A stretch of 64,000 bases of DNA from Accumulibacter sp. (GCA_017302455.1 JAFLDO010000017.1:29259-93258), one strand, 5' to 3'. Numbered from the stretch's first letter, positions 1 to 10,961 are shown. Program-made: numbers and translations. Notes: a model not told the origin generated them from the letters alone.

Positions 1-1
1 C

Positions 2-2264
<2,263 letters not shown>

Positions 2265-2334
2265 AGCGGCACAGTGACCGTCGTCTTCGCACCGTGCCGG
2301 CGCGGAGACGACCCTTAGCAAGGGAAGAACAGCC

Positions 2335-2757
2335 ATGTCCATCAGAGTCCATGTTGACGTTGTCAGCGCCGAGGAGTTGATCTTTTCGGGGCAGACCGAC
2401 TTCGCGGTCTTTCCCGGCGAAGCCGGAGAACTCGGCATTTACCCGCGGCACACGCCGCTCTTGACCCGTATCAAGCCAGGGACAATCCGCCTGAAAATTC
2501 CTGACCGCGAGGAGTATGAGTTGGTCTACGTCTCGGGTGGGATGCTCGAAGTGCAACCGGCGTTGATTACGGTACTCGCCGACACCGCAATCCGTGCCCA
2601 CGATCTTGACGAGGCCAAGGCGATGGAAGCCAAGCGTCGTGCCGAAGAAGCTCTGAGAGATCGTTCGTCGGAAGTTGGCTTGGCGACGGCGGAGGCCGAA
2701 CTGGCACAGGCGGTCGCCCAGCTGCAGGCGATCAAGAAGCTGCGCAGTCGTCACTGA
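2335..2757 (+). CDS. atpC: ATP synthase F1 epsilon subunit
   Basis: Epsilon subunit, 140 aa, a regulatory part of the central stalk that inhibits ATP hydrolysis. The N-terminal beta sandwich is recognisable ([43 protein letters not shown]), followed by the C-terminal two-helix region rich in Ala/Glu/Lys from about residue 90. It is the last gene of the atp operon and is followed within 40 nt by an intrinsic terminator. Confidence 0.97.
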   Translation: MSIRVHVDVVSAEELIFSGQTDFAVFPGEAGELGIYPRHTPLLTRIKPGTIRLKIPDREEYELVYVSGGMLEVQPALITVLADTAIRAHDLDEAKAMEAKRRAEEALRDRSSEVGLATAEAELAQAVAQLQAIKKLRSRH

Positions 2758-2793
2758 CCGGTTTGGCAGCGGTCGCCGACCGTGAAGCGAGAC

Positions 2794-2819
2794 AAAGGCA
2801 GCCGACAGGCTGCCTTTTT
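2794..2819 (+). terminator. intrinsic terminator of the atp operon
   Basis: A perfect 10-bp stem AAAGGCAGCC / GGCTGCCTTT with a GACA tetraloop runs into a T tract (TTTTT at 2815-2819). The A-run on the left arm means it could also stop the opposing ubiJ transcript, whose gene ends at 2865. No other strong terminator lies between the two operons. Confidence 0.88.
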
Positions 2820-2864
2820 GTATTCTGTCGATCCGACGCCAGCCTACATCAGCGGTTCACGCGC

Positions 2865-3440
2865 CTACCTCAGCAACTCGGCCCGTGCCAGTCTCTTCTC
2901 GAGGCGTGAAGTATCGTCCCGCAAGACATCCACTGCGGCACAGAAGTCCTCCACATCGGGGCGGCAAGCGACCGTTGCTTCCTCCTGTGTGAAGAACTCC
3001 GCGGCAGCCAGTGCCAGACCCCTGGCGCTGCCCATAGGCCAGCCGGCGATGCTGCGGGCGACCTGCAGGACGCGGCGGGCAACGATGTCGCCAAGCAGAC
3101 GCGACAAGTCGTGTTCGACGTCCCAACGGATGTTGCGAAACACGAACCCCAGTGTCTCGGCGAGGTCTGCAGACCCGGCGATCGTTGCCGAAGTGAAAAG
3201 CGAAGCTCGGTCAGTGAGAGCACGCACCGGTGCGTCCTCAGGCAGGCGAACGCATACCGTCGCCGCCGAGCCCGCTTCGACAAGATCGAGGAGCCCGGTA
3301 TCGGATATCCTGACGACCCAGGCCGCCCTGGCCAACTCCAACCGCGCCGTTTGTCCGGCGAAGCCCGCGAGCCGGTCCCGTGCCCAGTCCTCTTCGCTCA
3401 ATACGTGATTGAGCAGACCGAGCGCGGGTTGCATCAGCAT
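2865..3440 (-). CDS. ubiJ: ubiquinone biosynthesis accessory factor UbiJ (SCP2-type lipid-binding)
   Basis: 191-aa protein matching UbiJ, an accessory factor of aerobic ubiquinone synthesis that carries lipid intermediates for the Ubi complex. Features are an N-terminal hydrophobic SCP2-like fold (LNHVLSEEDWARDRLAGFAGQTARL), the mid-protein segment WDVEHDLSRLLGDIVARRVLQVARS, and a C-terminal charged helical tail (VDVLRDDTSRLEKRLARAE). Its start overlaps the stop of the Tim44-like gene (ATGA) and it is the last gene of the DUF971-ubiE-Tim44-ubiJ string. The usual partner ubiB is not downstream here; the convergent atp operon is. Confidence 0.85.
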   Translation of the reverse strand: MLMQPALGLLNHVLSEEDWARDRLAGFAGQTARLELARAAWVVRISDTGLLDLVEAGSAATVCVRLPEDAPVRALTDRASLFTSATIAGSADLAETLGFVFRNIRWDVEHDLSRLLGDIVARRVLQVARSIAGWPMGSARGLALAAAEFFTQEEATVACRPDVEDFCAAVDVLRDDTSRLEKRLARAELLR

Positions 3441-4351
3441 CAGAATCCAGACAACTGCTGGATCCCGGCGACCACCCAGCCTTTGCCGCCTTCAACGGGC
3501 TTGGAGAGGTTCCAGACCTCGTCGAATGGGGCCGCTGCTGCACCTGCCTCCTCCCGAATCATGCCGCTGAAGCGGACACTCGCAATGTGGCGGGTGACCT
3601 CCGTCACCACCTCGAGAAGCTGTGCGTTCAATGTCACGACATCCGTCTGTTGCGGTGCTTTTGCCCGCTCTTCGAACTGCATTCTGATCTCGGCGAATAG
3701 CTCGGGACTGACGAACTCGCGGATGTCGTCAAGATTCCCGGCATCGTTGGCGGCCTGCAAACGTATGAAATTGAGTTTCGCGATGCGCAGGAAGCCGTCG
3801 CTATCGAAGTCGGCCGGGACGTTTGCTATCGGTGCGCCAGAGGGCTGGAGTGCCGCCGGACTATCGTCGCCATGAGCAGCCAACCCCGCCGAGGCTGGCC
3901 GGGGGTCGAACGGCGGTGGCGCCATGCCCGGCCCTCCTACGCCAGCATACTGCATCGCTTCCGAAGATGCCGAGGCAGGTGCCGCCTTGCGCCGAAACAG
4001 CAGCTTGAATACCACCACCGCGGCGACAACCAGTAGCGCGATCATGACAAAGTTGGCCAGGCCCTCACCCATGCCCAAATGCGACAGGAGCGCAGCGATT
4101 CCCAGGCCGGCAGCGAGTCCTGCCAGCGGCCCCATCCAGTTCCGCTTCGGCGCTGCTGCCGCCGCCGCCGGCGAGCCAACGGCAGACGGCGCTGGCGCGG
4201 CGCTCTGGGGCGGCGTGGCCGGCCTTTGGGCTACTGCTTCGCGCTGCATCCCCGACGACTTGCCACCGCCCAATCGCTTGGCGTCAGCGTCGCCAACCGT
4301 CAGCCCAAGACCCAGCATGCACATTGCCAGCGTCAGAAAAAATTTCTTCAT
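3440..4351 (-). CDS. Tim44-like domain membrane protein
   Basis: 303-aa protein with a signal/anchor segment (MKKFFLTLAMCMLGLGLTVG), an Ala/Pro-rich low-complexity stretch with KRLGGGKSSGMQRE near residue 25, a central hydrophobic pair (GPLAGLAAGLGIAALLSHLG and FVMIALLVVAAVVVFKLLF at about residues 85-130), and a C-terminal Tim44-like domain (DGFLRIAKLNFIRLQAANDAGNLDDIREFVSPELFAEI). Bacterial proteins of this type have no settled function; Tim44 domains bind membranes or unfolded chains. The start at 4351 was preferred over an upstream in-frame ATG at 4435 because it gives a clean signal sequence and falls just after ubiE. It lies between ubiE and ubiJ, a common betaproteobacterial order. Confidence 0.8.
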   Translation of the reverse strand: MKKFFLTLAMCMLGLGLTVGDADAKRLGGGKSSGMQREAVAQRPATPPQSAAPAPSAVGSPAAAAAAPKRNWMGPLAGLAAGLGIAALLSHLGMGEGLANFVMIALLVVAAVVVFKLLFRRKAAPASASSEAMQYAGVGGPGMAPPPFDPRPASAGLAAHGDDSPAALQPSGAPIANVPADFDSDGFLRIAKLNFIRLQAANDAGNLDDIREFVSPELFAEIRMQFEERAKAPQQTDVVTLNAQLLEVVTEVTRHIASVRFSGMIREEAGAAAAPFDEVWNLSKPVEGGKGWVVAGIQQLSGF

Positions 4352-4367
4352 GGACTCCGTTCTCCTG

Positions 4368-5108
4368 TCAAAACTTGAAACCCTGGTGAAGGGCGACGAC
4401 GCCCAGCGCGAGATTGTCGTATTCGACTCGCTCAAATCCGGCTTGTTCCATCAGCAACCTGAGGCCATCCTGATCCGGATGAACGCGGATCGATTCAGCC
4501 AGATAACGATAACTGGCCTCGTCGTGGGTGATGAGCTGCCCGATGCGCGGGATTATCTTGAAAGAATAGAAGTCGTAGGCCGGAGCCAGGGGCTTCCAGA
4601 CTTGCGAGAACTCCAGCACCAGCAGGCGACCTCCCGGTCGCAGGACACGCCGCATTTCGACCAGCGCCAGTTCCTTGTGGGTCATATTGCGCAGCCCGAA
4701 GGCGACGGTCACGCAGTCGAAGTAGTCGTCGGGGAACGGGAGCTTCTCCGCATCGCATTGTGCCACGGGGACTATGAAGCCCTCATCGCCGAGTCGGTCT
4801 CGTCCGCGAGTGAGCATTGACCTGTTGATGTCGGTCAGCCACACCTGGCCGTCCTGGCCAAGCTTCCGAGCGAAAGCGAGCGCGAGGTCACCGGTGCCAC
4901 CTGCGACATCGAGGACGCGCCAGCCGGGACGAACACCGCTCTTGGCGATCGTAAAGGCCTTCCATAGGCGGTGAAGGCCACCCGACATGACGTCGTTCAT
5001 CAAGTCATAGCGTTGCGCGACGGAATCGAACACGTCCGCCACCCGCTGTGACTTCTCGTCCTCCGCGACTTCCTGAAAGCCGAAATGAGTGGTGTTTCTG
5101 TTGTTCAT
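4368..5108 (-). CDS. ubiE: ubiquinone/menaquinone C-methyltransferase UbiE
   Basis: 246-aa SAM-dependent methyltransferase that methylates the quinone ring carbon in ubiquinone (and menaquinone) synthesis. UbiE signatures are [42 protein letters not shown] at the N terminus, the SAM motif [15 protein letters not shown] at about residues 65-80, [16 protein letters not shown], and the C-terminal [14 protein letters not shown]. It starts 33 nt after the DUF971 gene and ends 16 nt before the Tim44-like gene, so all are probably one transcript. Confidence 0.97.
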   Translation of the reverse strand: MNNRNTTHFGFQEVAEDEKSQRVADVFDSVAQRYDLMNDVMSGGLHRLWKAFTIAKSGVRPGWRVLDVAGGTGDLALAFARKLGQDGQVWLTDINRSMLTRGRDRLGDEGFIVPVAQCDAEKLPFPDDYFDCVTVAFGLRNMTHKELALVEMRRVLRPGGRLLVLEFSQVWKPLAPAYDFYSFKIIPRIGQLITHDEASYRYLAESIRVHPDQDGLRLLMEQAGFERVEYDNLALGVVALHQGFKF

Positions 5109-5141
5109 GGATCAATCAGCGTGGGGATCGAGCGGCGAGAA

Positions 5142-5573
5142 TCAACGCGTTCCGCAGCCGCCGTGGGTCTTTGACGGCACGGCCTGACTGGCTGACGGGT
5201 CACGGCTTGCCCCCTCTTTCTCAAGCCTGTCGACGTAGGCCTGCCACAACTCCTCACAGTGGGCGCCCAGATTGTAGAGCAGATCCCAGGAGTATAGCCC
5301 GCTGTCGTGACCGTCCGAGAACACTGGCCGGATGGCGTAATTACCTACGGGCTCGATGCGATCGATGCCAACGTCACGCTTGCCGACCTGCAGCGTTTCC
5401 TGTCCGGGCCCATGGCCGCGCGCTTCAGCCGACGGTGTAAAGACGCGCAGAAACTCGTAGGTCAGTTCAAAACGCTCGCCGCCCTCGAAACACAGTTCGA
5501 GAATGCGAGACTTCTGATGGAGCTTGATCTCCGTCGGGGTCTTCGTGTTTTCGTCCAAGCCAGCCATCGGCAT
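5142..5573 (-). CDS. DUF971 (gamma-butyrobetaine hydroxylase-like N-terminal) protein
   Basis: 143-aa protein with the small DUF971 fold also found at the N terminus of gamma-butyrobetaine hydroxylase: PTEIKLHQKSRILELCFEGGERFELTYEFLRVFTPSAE followed by VGKRDVGIDRIEPVGNYAIRPVFSDGHDSGLYSWDLLYNLG. No enzymatic domain follows. Related short proteins recur next to ubiE and are suspected to help iron or Fe-S metabolism, but the role is not proven. The C-terminal tail ends in a Cys-containing GGCGTR. A start at 5567 is also possible. A palindrome lies directly upstream (5582-5599). Confidence 0.8.
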   Translation of the reverse strand: MPMAGLDENTKTPTEIKLHQKSRILELCFEGGERFELTYEFLRVFTPSAEARGHGPGQETLQVGKRDVGIDRIEPVGNYAIRPVFSDGHDSGLYSWDLLYNLGAHCEELWQAYVDRLEKEGASRDPSASQAVPSKTHGGCGTR

Positions 5574-5581
5574 CTCAGGGG

Positions 5582-5602
5582 GATGTTCGGCCGAACATCA
5601 TA
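5582..5602 (-). promoter_or_regulatory. 18-bp perfect palindrome overlapping a candidate -10 box before the DUF971-ubiE operon
   Basis: The sequence GATGTTCGGCCGAACATC at 5582-5599 equals its own reverse complement. On the minus strand it overlaps a TATGAT -10-like hexamer (5602-5597) and ends 9 nt before the DUF971 start codon, the layout of a repressor operator. No good -35 is visible at 16-18 nt spacing. Regulator unknown; the promoter call is inference. Confidence 0.45.
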
Positions 5603-5801
5603 GCGCAAAATCCCTCTCGCCAGTCGCCTTGGTCAAGGTGGAACGCTGAGCAGGGCTGGGCGCCTGCAGGCAATGGGTGCGGAAATCGGCGGTCGGTTCC
5701 GGCCGTGTCGGATCTTCGGGACGACGGCATCGGCCGTGGCCTGCCGACGGGCAACCCTGTCGGCTTCGTCGTCGCTCTCCGCTGGCTGCGCCAGCCTTCG
5801 C

Positions 5802-7001
5802 CTATGGCTTGCGGTTGTTCGCCTTCTGTTCTTCCGGCATCGTGTAACCATTGAGTTCCATGAAGCCGACGCCGGTATGCGAACCACTCAGCTTCACCGC
5901 GCCTTCCCAGTAGACGTTCAGGGTCGTTGTCCGCGCGTCGAACTGGCTCCAGCGGATCACCGGGTCGACCTTGAGCTTCAGCCCACGGGACGGTACCGAG
6001 ATCGTCCAGAGGATCGGATAAACCACCCCCGAGGACGGGCTCTTCCAGGTGCCACGCGACGTCGCTTCAAAGTCGGCGGCACCGAGAGCGCTCACCGCGC
6101 CATCCTTGACGTAGGTTCCCATCCGTAATACGGAGGCCCCACTGCGGCGTTCGAAGATCTCGAAGATCATCAGCTCGGCACCGTCCGTCAGTTGCAGCGC
6201 AAACCAGTTCCAGCGCAGCTCCGCCGCTTCGAAGTCGCCCCATTGATGATCGAACCACACCTCGCCGCGCACTGCTTTGGCTGTGCCGGCGATCGTCAGG
6301 GTGCCCTGAGCGCTCATCCGCGGACGCGATGTGTAATAGCTCGTGCCCGACGCTCCGAGATCGAGCAAGCCGGCAACCGGAGTTCCCGGGGCCTGGTGCA
6401 GCACCGGCGGTCGGTTGTCGCTCATTTGCAGATCGAGCGAAAAATCCTTGCCCGCCATCCTGGCTTTGTGCTGGGCGCCAACTCCCTGCAGCCGCCAGTC
6501 GCCAAAGCTGAAGTCAAAGCCGTCCCGGCGTCCATCCGATGGGTTGCCGGCGGTGCGCGCCTGTTCTGTGTACAGCTTCTCGTTCTGATGGTCGAGCAGC
6601 GAGCCGTGAAATGCCGCATGGGTAAAGCTGCCCTTGCGCATGAAGGAGGCAAGGTGAAAGGAATAGTGCTCGCCGGATTCGGTCTGCAGATGGCCGCTGT
6701 AATACCACCACTCGGTAAGGTTTTCGTGCGTGGCATCGTCTGCCGGCAGCTTGACGGGTGGCATCTTGTCGGGCCTGGCGGCTGACGGCGCCGAGCGCTC
6801 GGCCGCCGGGCCGCCAGGTAGTGGTGCTACCGACGCTTTGTCGGAGCGGACGAACAGCACCCAGCCGACCACCAGAAGGACGAGCAGCCAACCCGCGAGG
6901 ATGAGCCAGCGATAGCGTCGGAACCAGCGGGGCGAACCCGGGCGTGCCGGGCCAGAGCCGGCGCGTCGCACTCTGTTGGAACTGCCTCTTCCTCGATCCA
7001 T
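5802..7001 (-). CDS. membrane-anchored CrtC/AttH-like lipocalin-domain protein
   Basis: 399-aa protein with an N-terminal Arg-rich cytoplasmic tail, one membrane segment (WLILAGWLLVLLVVGWVLFV), a Pro/Ala linker and a large extracytoplasmic domain. The domain carries features of the carotenoid 1,2-hydratase (CrtC)/AttH family: HENLTEWWYYSGHLQTESGEHYSFHLASF, GEVWFDHQWGDFE and WNWFALQLTDGAELMIFEI. AttH-type proteins normally sit with AttEFG ABC transporter genes, which are absent here; no carotenoid genes are visible either. The start at 7001 has GGGAG eight bases upstream; an in-frame ATG at 7016 is the alternative. It is separate from the exosortase-type genes upstream by 61 nt. Confidence 0.75.
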   Translation of the reverse strand: MDRGRGSSNRVRRAGSGPARPGSPRWFRRYRWLILAGWLLVLLVVGWVLFVRSDKASVAPLPGGPAAERSAPSAARPDKMPPVKLPADDATHENLTEWWYYSGHLQTESGEHYSFHLASFMRKGSFTHAAFHGSLLDHQNEKLYTEQARTAGNPSDGRRDGFDFSFGDWRLQGVGAQHKARMAGKDFSLDLQMSDNRPPVLHQAPGTPVAGLLDLGASGTSYYTSRPRMSAQGTLTIAGTAKAVRGEVWFDHQWGDFEAAELRWNWFALQLTDGAELMIFEIFERRSGASVLRMGTYVKDGAVSALGAADFEATSRGTWKSPSSGVVYPILWTISVPSRGLKLKVDPVIRWSQFDARTTTLNVYWEGAVKLSGSHTGVGFMELNGYTMPEEQKANNRKP

Positions 7002-7062
7002 TTGCAGCGCTCCCATTTCTACGCTAGTGGCGCCTCGGAATCCTCGGCGTCAGCATCGCGCG

Positions 7063-8019
7063 TCAAGCCACCATCACCGCGCCAAGCCACGCCAGGGTGG
7101 CATCTTCCGCCTGCGATCGCCAGAGGCGTGACGAGAACGTATGATCGGCGTCAGCGATGTCGACCCGCCGTGTCTTTGCCGCCTCGATCAGGCCCGCCCA
7201 GGCGGAATTGGCACTGACGAACTCGAGAAACTCTTTCGCCGTGTAGTCCTGCCCACTCAGGATGAGCAGTACAGACCCCGGAAATCGCCGCCAGCCATCG
7301 GCCATGCGATCCTGGAACGAACGCGACCCCGAGTTGGCCGGCGGACCTCGGCGTGCGGTCAGCGCTGTCTTTACCAAGGTGCGCGCGGAGTTCAGTATGG
7401 CCATCCTGCCCCGCAGCAGCTTCCACCAGAACTCACGTTCCATGAGGCGCTGACCATAGTAGTGCTTGATGTGTGTCTGCGCCAGGCTCGTCTCCGAGCG
7501 AACCCACGGGTTGAGAACGACCAGGCCGGCGACCCTTCCGTCTCCTCGCGCCTCGACGTACAACAAGGCCGCCGATGCCGCGTCGCACAACCCCCAGAGG
7601 ACGACACGCTGCACCGCTGGACAGGCACGCTGAAAGGCGTCTATGGCTGCGCCAATGTCGGTCGCGACCTCCTCGAAGCCGCGCATCGCGCCACTCGCGT
7701 CACCCATGCCGCGATAGTCGAAACGCATCACCGGGTGACCTTCGGCCGCCAGGCGGCGCGAGAGCAGCAGGAATTGCCGGTGGCTGCCGACCCGGTACTG
7801 CGGGCCACCGACAACGATCAGCACACCGCAGGAAGCTCGGCGGTCATCGTCGCTGGCCTGGGCGAACGCGCCCGGGTCAATGGCCGATGCCGCCGGAGCA
7901 GCCTGCGCGCCAACCCGGGCCGGACGCAGCGCCGCATGCAATCGGCCCGGCCAGGCGACGATTGCCGGCAACAGCTCGTCGGCGCAGGGAAACAGCAGGG
8001 CTTCTTCAACGACATTCAT
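7063..8019 (-). CDS. exosortase A system-associated hydrolase 1 (alpha/beta hydrolase)
   Basis: 318-aa alpha/beta hydrolase. The pattern LIVVGGPQYRVGSHRQFLLLSRRLAAEGHPVMRFDYRGMGDASG and the nucleophile elbow WGLCDAASAAL, with Cys in place of Ser, match hydrolase 1 of exosortase A/EPS clusters. The C-terminal DADHTFS gives the catalytic His. In typical clusters these hydrolases accompany an acyl carrier protein and acyl-CoA ligase and are thought to act on an acyl intermediate of exopolysaccharide or sorting chemistry. Its start overlaps the stop of hydrolase 2 (ATGA). No exosortase gene is in the window. Confidence 0.82.
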   Translation of the reverse strand: MNVVEEALLFPCADELLPAIVAWPGRLHAALRPARVGAQAAPAASAIDPGAFAQASDDDRRASCGVLIVVGGPQYRVGSHRQFLLLSRRLAAEGHPVMRFDYRGMGDASGAMRGFEEVATDIGAAIDAFQRACPAVQRVVLWGLCDAASAALLYVEARGDGRVAGLVVLNPWVRSETSLAQTHIKHYYGQRLMEREFWWKLLRGRMAILNSARTLVKTALTARRGPPANSGSRSFQDRMADGWRRFPGSVLLILSGQDYTAKEFLEFVSANSAWAGLIEAAKTRRVDIADADHTFSSRLWRSQAEDATLAWLGAVMVA

Positions 8020-8840
8020 GTTGAATCGGCTCCCGCGATGGCCAGCATACTCGCTTCGATCAGCGCCGGACACTCGCTGATCTCGGCGGTCTGCCAGAAC
8101 GCCGGGCCATTTACCGAAGCCCCGCGAGCGCTCTGGCCGGCGGCCTGCCATTGGGTTAGACGGGCGGCCGCTGCCGGTGACAGGCTGCCGTCGGTCTTGC
8201 TGGAGATTTCGATCCATTCGACACGGCCGCTGCGGTGGGGGAGCAGCAGTTCAGCCTTCTCCAGCCCGCTGGCGAGCGCAGGCGACAACAGATAGCCGGC
8301 GATCTCCACCGAGTCACCCTGACGCAGTTCGTTCCGTAAGCGCTCCATCACGCCCTTGCTATCGCTGCCAAGCATCTCCGCGGCCAGTCGCAGACGCAGA
8401 AACTGTTGCAGAAACTGTTTGCCGGAAAGCACCGGCTGCCAGAACAACAGGTTGACGGGGCGCTTCATCCGGTTCGCCGCTTCGTTTGCCAGCAGACAGC
8501 CGGTACGCTGTCCCCACAGCCACAGGGGCGTGCCTGGCCTGCGGCGTACCAGCCAGTCGCATGCAAACTCGATGTCGGCGAGCCACGCCTCCCAGGTGGC
8601 ATCGCCGAAGTCGCCTGAGCTGTCACCACAACCAAGCAGATCGATCTGCAGCACGGCGAAGTCGGCGGCGGCCATCGCTCTCGCCTGTAAAGCTGCCATG
8701 CGCCTCGACTTGTTCAGTTCTTCGGCAAAAGGATGGACGTACACCACCGCGCCACGCAGTCTTGAAGGCTCGTCCGGGCCGTGCAGCAGGACAAAGCGTT
8801 GGCCCGGAGACGCCGAAAGGAAGAAGGCTTCCAGCGCCAT
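8016..8840 (-). CDS. exosortase A system-associated hydrolase 2
   Basis: 274-aa alpha/beta hydrolase-fold protein resembling hydrolase 2 of exosortase A clusters: VVYVHPFAEELNKSRRMAA, LQIDLLGCGDSSGDFGDATWEAWLADI and the elbow LWGQRTGCLLANEAA. The elbow has no obvious Ser or Cys nucleophile at the normal position, so it may be an inactive or altered hydrolase; this weak elbow also occurs in the family as I recall it. The start at 8840 (MALEAFFLSASPGQRF) follows the ACP gene by 13 nt; a longer frame to 8942 overlaps the ACP and is rejected. Confidence 0.8.
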   Translation of the reverse strand: MALEAFFLSASPGQRFVLLHGPDEPSRLRGAVVYVHPFAEELNKSRRMAALQARAMAAADFAVLQIDLLGCGDSSGDFGDATWEAWLADIEFACDWLVRRRPGTPLWLWGQRTGCLLANEAANRMKRPVNLLFWQPVLSGKQFLQQFLRLRLAAEMLGSDSKGVMERLRNELRQGDSVEIAGYLLSPALASGLEKAELLLPHRSGRVEWIEISSKTDGSLSPAAAARLTQWQAAGQSARGASVNGPAFWQTAEISECPALIEASMLAIAGADST

Positions 8841-8853
8841 GACTAGACGTTCT

Positions 8854-9105
8854 TCACCCCACCAGTTTGCCTTCGACGAAGGCAACCAGCGTCGCCAGCG
8901 TGGCAAAGACGCTGCCATCGATCTCGTCGTCGTCGACGGCAAATCCGAAGCGCTCTTCGAGCGTGGTGATCAAGGCGACTACCGCCATCGAATCCAGTTC
9001 GGGAATGGCACCGAGCAATGGCGTGTCGAGAGCAAACCCCCTTGCCCGGCCCTTGAGGCTCAAGACCTCGTCAAGGACCGATACCACTTCGTCTCTGATA
9101 TCCAT
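8854..9105 (-). CDS. acyl carrier protein, exosortase-type
   Basis: 83-aa acyl carrier protein. The 4'-phosphopantetheine attachment serine is Ser39 in the motif PELDSMAVV, within the usual four-helix ACP pattern (MDIRDEVVSVLDEVLSL ... ITTLEERFGFAVDDDEI). The start at 9105 is preceded by AGGAGA. It is the first gene of a three-gene string with hydrolases 2 and 1, the same trio found in exosortase A clusters, so it probably carries the acyl group these hydrolases act on rather than serving general fatty acid synthesis. Confidence 0.88.
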   Translation of the reverse strand: MDIRDEVVSVLDEVLSLKGRARGFALDTPLLGAIPELDSMAVVALITTLEERFGFAVDDDEIDGSVFATLATLVAFVEGKLVG

Positions 9106-9172
9106 GCAGTCTCCTGTAGCCGGAACGTTTCCGGATTGCACCTGCCCGGCAAGCCGGGTCGCTAGAGGCGCG

Positions 9173-9178
9173 ATTATA
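9173..9178 (-). promoter_or_regulatory. candidate -10 box for the ACP-hydrolase operon
   Basis: A perfect TATAAT lies on the minus strand about 70 nt upstream of the ACP start. No matching -35 is seen at 16-18 nt. The implied leader contains two small hairpins, CCGGAA/TTCCGG (9119-9134 region) and CCCGG/CCGGG (9145-9158 region). Promoter function is inference. Confidence 0.35.
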
Positions 9179-9378
9179 CCGAGTCGCAGCAGCCCGTTCC
9201 GTGCGATCGATCACGGCGTCAGGCCCGCGAGCCGACGCTCAAGCGGCACCCTCCCTTGACCACACCGCCTGCATCTTGCCCCGTGCGAGGGGGGATGAGA
9301 GACTGTGGCTATTGCCAGCCGAGCAGCGTCTGCGCCCGTCGGTCGCACGTCCGGACGGCGACGCCCATGGAGTGACCA

Positions 9379-9888
9379 ATGACCCAAGCAGTCCCGTGCT
9401 CGCCGATCGACTCACCGGTCTTCGAAAGCAGAATCATAGCGCCCGAAAAACTCGCCGAATGCGTGCTCGCTTTACCTCGCCCGCTGGTGTTTACCAACGG
9501 CTGCTTCGACATCCTGCATCGCGGTCATGTCACCCTTCTCGCTCAGGCACGGGCGCTCGGCGCCGCTCTGGTGGTTGCCCTCAACTCGGACGAGTCGGTC
9601 AAACGGCTGGGAAAAGGCGACGATCGCCCGGTAAATCCGCTAACCGATCGATTGGCGCTCATCGCCGCCCTGCACTCGGTGTCGCTGGTGACCTGGTTCG
9701 ACGAGGATACGCCGCTGCAACGGATTCTCGACTGCCGGCCCGACATCCTCGTCAAGGGTGGCGATTGGCCGGTGGAGCGCATTGTCGGGAACCGCGAAGT
9801 GTGCGGCTGGGGTGGCTGTGTGCGCTCGCTGCCGTTCATTCACCAGACGTCGACTACCGCTCTGCTCGACAAGATCCGGCGGCTGTGA
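9379..9888 (+). CDS. rfaE2: D-glycero-beta-D-manno-heptose 1-phosphate adenylyltransferase
   Basis: 169-aa nucleotidyltransferase equal to the C-terminal domain of HldE. It makes ADP-heptose for the LPS inner core. The cytidylyltransferase-like HxGH motif is present as HRGH in TNGCFDILHRGHVTLL (about residues 40-52), followed by VVALNSDESVKRLGKGDDRPVN and the second motif HQTSTTALLDKI near the C terminus. Stand-alone RfaE2 implies that the kinase half (RfaE1) is elsewhere. The gene is alone, divergent from the ACP operon and convergent with the HDOD gene. Confidence 0.93.
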   Translation: MTQAVPCSPIDSPVFESRIIAPEKLAECVLALPRPLVFTNGCFDILHRGHVTLLAQARALGAALVVALNSDESVKRLGKGDDRPVNPLTDRLALIAALHSVSLVTWFDEDTPLQRILDCRPDILVKGGDWPVERIVGNREVCGWGGCVRSLPFIHQTSTTALLDKIRRL

Positions 9889-9970
9889 CAGCGTGCGACG
9901 GCACCAGGGCAGCCATCGGCAGTTGGCGATCCCGGATGCAGTTCCCTGCCGGAAAAGACTCCCGCAGACC

Positions 9971-10819
9971 TCAAGTGCCGAGAGCGCTCTTCAGTGAGGC
10001 AACGTCTTCGGCCGACTCGACGAGCAAGGCGCCGAGGGCGGCGGCATCATAAAGATGCGCCAGGGCATCGGCGTCGACCGGCGCGGAGAACTGCAAGTCC
10101 CGCCATCCGTGCTCGACGTTGGCCAGCCTGTTGGCGACGAAAAGGACGTCCGCCAGCGTACCGATGGTGGTCAGCGTTCGCTCCTGTTCGTGTTCCTGGA
10201 CGACGATCAGCAAGTCCTCGGGCAGGCCCATCGCCGCCAGCAAGGCGTGCCCGATGTTGTCGTGCCATTGCACCAGCAGCTGATGCAACTCGGCCGGGTC
10301 GGCGATCAGCTCCGGAAAATTCGCCGCCCGCGACAGCAGATAGAATACGCCGATGTCGTGAATCAGGCCGGCGAACATGGCCTCGTCGGGATTGATCTGA
10401 GGCACGCGCCGAGCAAGTACCCGGCAGAGAGCCGCGACGTGCATGGTGTGTTCCCACAGGCGACGCGAGAGTGCCTGAAACGGCGCCATCTTCTTTGAGT
10501 TGAGCAACTGCTCCATCGCCACGGCGAACGCGACACTGCGCACCGCTTCCATGCCGACCCGGGCGATCGCGCTGTTGACGTCGGCGATGGTCCGACCGGA
10601 GCGATTCATGGCCGCCGAGTTGGCGAGACGGATGATCTTGGTACTCATCAAGGGCTCGGCACCAACCAGCTTGCCCAGTTGATCGATACTCAGACTTGGG
10701 TTCTTGAGCGCCGTCCGCACCTGGAAGGTGATATCGAGAAAGGTGGGAAAACAGACGACCTCGCCGGAAAGGTCGCGAGCGATGTCTTCGAGAAGCTGGA
10801 AGCTGAATTCGTTGGCCAT
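9971..10819 (-). CDS. HDOD domain signalling protein
   Basis: 282-aa protein that is almost entirely an HDOD domain, an HD-GYP-related fold generally without phosphodiesterase activity and found in signal transduction. Hallmarks: GAEPLMSTKIIRLANSAAMNRSGRTIADVNSAIARVGMEAVRSVA, FAGLIHDIGVFYLLS and WHDNIGHALLAAMGLPEDL. The HD pair in GLIHDIG is retained. A GTG start at 10834 would add five residues; neither start has a clear ribosome binding site. No partner kinase or receiver gene is adjacent. Confidence 0.85.
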   Translation of the reverse strand: MANEFSFQLLEDIARDLSGEVVCFPTFLDITFQVRTALKNPSLSIDQLGKLVGAEPLMSTKIIRLANSAAMNRSGRTIADVNSAIARVGMEAVRSVAFAVAMEQLLNSKKMAPFQALSRRLWEHTMHVAALCRVLARRVPQINPDEAMFAGLIHDIGVFYLLSRAANFPELIADPAELHQLLVQWHDNIGHALLAAMGLPEDLLIVVQEHEQERTLTTIGTLADVLFVANRLANVEHGWRDLQFSAPVDADALAHLYDAAALGALLVESAEDVASLKSALGT

Positions 10820-10961
10820 TCTATCGTGTCCCACAGCGCTGCGCGCTGGCGGTCGGTCGGGCGCGTCGCCGCTTGGTCGCGGTCAGAGCCGCAGGGGAAA
10901 TCGGCATCATCCGGCAGCGAGCCGAATTCTGCCTGAAAACGCTGGCCAGCGGGTGGCCAAG

